DNA of 64,000 bases from Streptomyces seoulensis. Lineage in GTDB: Bacteria; Actinomycetota; Actinomycetes; Streptomycetales; Streptomycetaceae. Of the stretch, positions 61,331-64,000 are shown one piece after another. Where the stretch lies: assembly GCA_013364255.1 (NCBI GenBank), contig CP054936.1:6280353-6344352 (forward strand), read 5' to 3'. Both the position numbers and the translations under genes were made by a program. How positions within the stretch are numbered: the stretch's first letter is position 1; the number at the start of each line of letters is the position of its first letter. The notes below the pieces were generated by a model that was given only the letters and a program-made list of their open reading frames with translations, did no database searches and was not told the DNA's origin.

Positions 61331-61744
61331 TCAGATCTTGATCACGGTCGCGCGTCCACCGCAGAGGGTGGTCACGTCCTCGGGGTCGGAGGTCAGGATG
61401 GTGGCCGGCCCGGGTGCGGCGCGGGCCGTGGCGCTGAGCATGGCGTCGATCGCGTACTTGTGACCGTGGAGGCCGGCGCCCGCGAGGAGGGTCGCCGCGT
61501 GGCGGGCTATGGCCTCGGTGACCGGTTCCACCACGATGCGGGAGAGGGTCCACTCCAGGGCGGGGCGGTTGATCCGGGGGTGGACGACTTCCACCAGGGT
61601 GGCCGCCGAAGTGATCACGCGGAGGTCGTCGGTCCGGGCCAGGGCGAGCCAGGTCGTGACCGTCCGGTCGCGCAAGACCGCTTTGGTCAGCCCTTCGCTG
61701 TCCAGCACGAGCGTGCCGCCGGGGGCGGCGGGGGAGCGGGTCAT
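61331..61744 (-). CDS. vapC: VapC-type PIN toxin
   Basis: A 137-residue PIN-domain protein, expected to be a ribonuclease. Conserved acids are seen as LVLDSEGLTK (Asp ~15), ATLVEVVHPR (Glu), KYAIDAMLSATA (Asp) and ILTSDPEDV (Asp). The ATG overlaps the antitoxin stop by four bases. It is second in the pair after the ribbon-helix-helix gene, the usual order of VapBC operons. Confidence 0.9.
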   Translation of the reverse strand: MTRSPAAPGGTLVLDSEGLTKAVLRDRTVTTWLALARTDDLRVITSAATLVEVVHPRINRPALEWTLSRIVVEPVTEAIARHAATLLAGAGLHGHKYAIDAMLSATARAAPGPATILTSDPEDVTTLCGGRATVIKI

Positions 61745-62007
61745 GCGGCGTTCGCTCCGCCCTGCGCCTGCTGCTGGTCTCGGGCGTGGTGGAGCTGGTC
61801 GCGCACTGACTGGATCTCCTCGTCGCTGATGGGGCCGTGCTCGGCCTCGGCGACCTGGATGATTTCGTTCAGGTTGTCGCGCTCGATCTGCCGGGCGACA
61901 GCGGCGGCCACATAGGCGGAAAGTCCGGAGGGGCCACTGCGGGCCTTGGCAGCCTCGGCGATATCGCGCGGCATGGTGATCGAATATTTGCCGGTAGGTT
62001 CGCTCAT
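61741..62007 (-). CDS. vapB: VapB-type ribbon-helix-helix antitoxin
   Basis: An 88-residue protein. The first ~45 residues look like a ribbon-helix-helix DNA-binding fold (GKYSITMPRDIAEAAKARSG, LSAYVAAAVARQIE), and the acidic C-terminal part (EHGPISDEEIQSVRDQLH) would mask the toxin. VapB proteins repress their own operon with VapC. Its start region contains a GGTAG/CTACC dyad. It is coupled to vapC by an ATGA overlap. Confidence 0.85.
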   Translation of the reverse strand: MSEPTGKYSITMPRDIAEAAKARSGPSGLSAYVAAAVARQIERDNLNEIIQVAEAEHGPISDEEIQSVRDQLHHARDQQQAQGGANAA

Positions 62008-62022
62008 GCTACCTATCCTACC
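61993..62022. promoter_or_regulatory. Candidate VapBC operator at the vapB start
   Basis: ggtag (61993-61997) and ctacc (62009-62013) form a dyad over the vapB start codon; a second ctacc lies at 62018-62022. On the minus strand a TAGGAT -10-like box ends seven bases before the ATG. Confidence 0.45.
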
Positions 62023-62454
62023 GCTGATGCCCTTTGGTGTGTGCCGGGTAACACCACGCAGACCCGGCGGGTTCGCCTGGTGGGAGAGGTGGTGGCTCGT
62101 CGTGAACGCGAAGGGGAAGCGACCGCAGACCGTCGAAGGGGAGGACCGACGTGGGGCAAGCCGAACTCGGCACCGGAGCGATGTCGGCCAAGGCGCAGCG
62201 CAGGGGATGGCCGTCGGAAGTATGGGCAATGAACTCGCTGCTGCGCTGATCAGAGCAATCCGTGAGCAGAGTGGTGCAGTCGAACGCGCGGGAGCCGTCC
62301 CGGAATCACTCGCCCCGAGCCGGTACGCCTTCGCACTGGAGTACCTGGAAATGCGCCGGCCCTCATCGCGGCCAGGACGCGTAACGAAACGAGTGATGCG
62401 CTCCGTGTCATCGCGCTGGCCATGCTCCGAGACCTGCGCGGCGGCCTCGCGCCC

Positions 62455-62745
62455 GCTCATGGACTTGCTGGATCCGCGCGTCATGCGATCTGTCCTGACC
62501 GCCCTGCGATTCAAGCAGGACGGCACGGCGGCAGCCGCGGAGACCCAGCGTCACAAGCACAAGGTTCTGGTCCATGCCGTTCATTACGCGATGGAGCAGC
62601 GCAAGCTCCCCGCTTCTGGGAGTCGGCTGTCCTCGCGGTGTACCGGGTTGCCGTGGACTGGCGCTGTCCACCGCGGCGTTGTGGGTTCCCCAGGGCATCG
62701 GCGAGCAACTCCTGGCACAAGAGGGCGCGATGGTGGCGACTGATC
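62455..62745 (+). pseudogene. Tyrosine recombinase (integrase) remnant
   Basis: The translation LLDPRVMRSVLTALRFKQDG, then TQRHKHKVLVHAVHYAMEQR, resembles the SAM-like/core-binding domain of actinobacterial phage-type integrases (D-P-xx-xx-L-xx-L--K-G, then a basic helix-turn). A later stretch AVHRGVVGSPGHRRAT looks like a shifted remnant of the next motif. No catalytic R...HxxR...Y half is found. It starts about 300 bases from the tRNA 3' end, the usual place for an integrase gene. Confidence 0.55.
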
Positions 62746-63001
62746 TCCTCCGTGAAGCCGAGCACTGGGCCGCGCCGGCCTCCGCCCTCCTCATGGCCCG
62801 GGACCCGAATGGCTCTGCTGGCACGGCTTGATGGCTGATCGAGACTTCGTGACGCATATAGCCCCAGAAAGACAAACGCCCCCCGGATGTAGGTCATTGG
62901 TGTTCCAAGCGATGGATCGCGATGAAACCGCTGGTCAGTGCCCCGATGGCAGCCACTCGCACAGAGTCAGGTGGGCCGTTGCTGTTCTGGCATGCACAAA
63001 A

Positions 63002-63037
63002 AAGGCCCTGACCGGCATTTCTGCTGGTCAGGGCCTT
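63002..63037 (-). terminator. Terminator of tRNA-Arg
   Basis: Perfect 12-bp stem (aaggccctgacc / ggtcagggcctt) with a 12-base loop; on the minus strand it is followed by a run of seven U, which fits an intrinsic terminator 9 bases after the tRNA 3' end. Confidence 0.88.
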
Positions 63038-63046
63038 GATCCGGAG

Positions 63047-63118
63047 TGCCCCCGGCAGGATTCGAACCTGCGCACACGGCTCCGGAGGCCGTTGCTCTAT
63101 CCCCTGAGCTACGGGGGC
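63047..63118 (-). tRNA. tRNA-Arg (anticodon CCG)
   Basis: A 72-base cloverleaf on the minus strand: 7-bp acceptor (GCCCCCG/CGGGGGC), D-arm GCTC...GAGC, anticodon arm ACGGC-CTCCGGA-GCCGT with anticodon CCG reading CGG, variable GTGC, T-arm GCAGG-TTCGAAT-CCTGC and discriminator A. CCA is not encoded. Such genes are common integration sites in Streptomyces. Confidence 0.96.
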
Positions 63119-63377
63119 GTGTCGGGTGCGGTGTTCGCGCCCGGCGACGAGTAGAACACTACCAGCTCCGGTGGGGTGGTCATGAACGTTTACCGGGGCG
63201 GGGAGTGGTGCCTCGCCTCCGTGGTGGGCGGTGGGCTGCGTGGGCGGCCCGGTGTCCGGTCGTGTCCGTCCTCCGTGTGGAAGTGCCCGCGTCCACCTCC
63301 GTACCCCCCGTCCCCCGGACGGGGTGGAAGTGGGGAAAACCCGGACGCGACGGCCGGACTAGACCTACTCTCGAGTT

Positions 63378-63833
63378 GTGTCAGGCGCTTCGGGACGGGT
63401 GCTTGTTGTGGACGACAACAAGGTCATCCGGCAGCTGATCAGGGTCAATCTCGAGCTTGAGGGTCTCGAGGTCGTGACCGCGGCCGATGGTGCCGAGTGT
63501 CTGGATGTTATCCATCAGGTTCGGCCCGATGTCGTCACCCTCGACGTCGTCATGCCCCGGCTGGACGGCCTCTCCACCGCCGCCCAGCTCCGTGCCGACC
63601 CCCGTACCCGTGACCTTCCTCTCGCCATCGTCAGTGCCTGTAGTGAGCGTGAGGTCGAGGCGGGGGTCGGCGTCGGGGTCGACGCGTTCCTCGCCAAGCC
63701 CTTCGAGCCCGCGGAGCTGGTGCGCGTCGTGCTGGGGCTGGTCGAGGGGCGGGGGCGGCAGGCCGGCGCCGCCGGGGACGGCCCTTCCGGGCCCGGAGGG
63801 ACCGGGCGGTGGGCCGGGCGGCCCGGCGGCTGA
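63378..63833 (+). CDS. Receiver-domain-only response regulator
   Basis: A 151-residue protein with a CheY-like receiver: VLVVDDNKVIRQLIRVNLE, phospho-acceptor Asp in VVTLDVVMPRLDGLS (near 55), S/T site in AIVSACSERE and K in DAFLAKPFEPAEL. There is no output domain; the last ~25 residues are Gly/Arg-rich. It is a probable phosphotransfer or signalling partner of an unknown kinase. The GTG start at 63378 has TACTCT six bases upstream and no RBS, so a leaderless mRNA is possible. The gene is followed by a 19-bp tandem array. Confidence 0.85.
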   Translation: MSGASGRVLVVDDNKVIRQLIRVNLELEGLEVVTAADGAECLDVIHQVRPDVVTLDVVMPRLDGLSTAAQLRADPRTRDLPLAIVSACSEREVEAGVGVGVDAFLAKPFEPAELVRVVLGLVEGRGRQAGAAGDGPSGPGGTGRWAGRPGG

Positions 63834-63848
63834 TCCAGCCGACTCCCC

Positions 63849-63964
63849 CTGTCTCCGCCAGCACTTCCTGTCTCCGCCAGCGCCTCCGGTCTCCGCCAGC
63901 GCTTCCGGTCTCCGTCGGCACCCCCAGTCCTCGGCGGGCCTTTCAGTCCTCGACGGGTCTCACG
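63849..63964 (+). repeat. 19-bp tandem array after the response regulator
   Basis: Units starting at 63849, 63868, 63887 and 63906 share tgtctccgccagc; two or more decayed units reach about 63964. They begin 15 bases past the stop codon. Confidence 0.8.
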
Positions 63965-64000
63965 GATCCCGTTCAGCTTCCGGCGGATTCCGGCTCCGGA

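Larger units (their letters stand above)
62008..63046. other. Gene-poor region with integrase remnant and tRNA terminator
   Basis: About 1 kb between vapB and the tRNA gene holds no intact gene. It includes the vapB promoter, the recombinase remnant at 62455-62745 and the terminator at 63002-63037. The base composition is lower in GC than the core regions and the open frames are broken, which fits decaying mobile DNA. I found no copy of the tRNA 3' end elsewhere in the window. Confidence 0.6.

Noticed and set aside
62828..63154. A 108-residue plus-strand protein
   Set aside because: It crosses the tRNA-Arg gene antisense and its terminator; the peptide CPRQDSNLRTRLRRPL is the well-known artefact of that tRNA.

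Overview
This is a very GC-rich (roughly 73%) chromosomal window from a Streptomyces. The evidence is a Kgd-type SucA, NiSOD with its dedicated peptidase, a complete 'conservon', a HAIR heat-shock operator before lon, a Ku with a Lys/Ala tail, GTG/TTG starts and strong GGAGG ribosome binding sites. From memory the order sodN - glutamate transporter - malic enzyme - sucA - two-component pair - lon - ku follows the S. coelicolor SCO5250-SCO5310 core region; I could not run a search to confirm this.

Layout. 0-4.9 kb: end of a polyprenyl synthase gene, GNAT and VOC proteins, sodN and sodX, a CGNR regulator and a methyltransferase. 4.9-10.7 kb: a glutamate-type ABC transporter operon (minus strand), malic enzyme and a quinone-reductase-like enzyme. 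10.8-17 kb: a PadR-DUF4097 operon with a candidate palindromic operator, a 62-aa conserved protein and kgd/sucA. 17.3-26.4 kb: an OmpR/HK pair, a spermidine-synthase-like protein, a rhomboid-like membrane protein, lon, a GH25 lysozyme, a MarR regulator and a PP2C-like protein. 26.8-35.4 kb: conservon cvnABCD, a styrene/indole-monooxygenase-like flavoprotein, and an NlpC/P60 hydrolase with a very long Pro/Ala-rich region. 35.5-38.7 kb: a small protein, a TetR regulator and two divergent diiron proteins. 38.8-45.9 kb: a PBP2/FtsW-RodA pair, a secreted SH3 protein, an orphan sensor kinase with its lipoprotein, and a dual-specificity phosphatase. 46-49 kb: NERD-like protein and the divergent NHEJ pair LigD-Pol/Ku. 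49-57.6 kb: a ketosynthase with an extra N-terminal region, two unknown genes, a secreted M4 protease with a chitin-binding module, and a large LuxR (LAL) regulator. 57.7-63.1 kb: an accessory, defence-like block (TerD-nuclease fusion, phosphorothioate-type HNH restriction enzyme, VapBC, integrase remnant) ending at tRNA-Arg(CCG). The window ends in a receiver-only response regulator.

Two themes stand out. First, the 57.7-63.1 kb block may be a decayed tRNA-linked defence island. Second, many genes are followed by short perfect or near-perfect tandem arrays (16-39 bp units) that begin inside the 3' end of the coding sequence and run past the stop codon. This recurs at GNAT/VOC, cvnD, pbp, the orphan kinase, ku and probably the last response regulator. 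It suggests slippage or duplication at 3' ends as a habit of this genome. No CRISPR array, intact insertion sequence, rRNA or biosynthetic cluster was seen.
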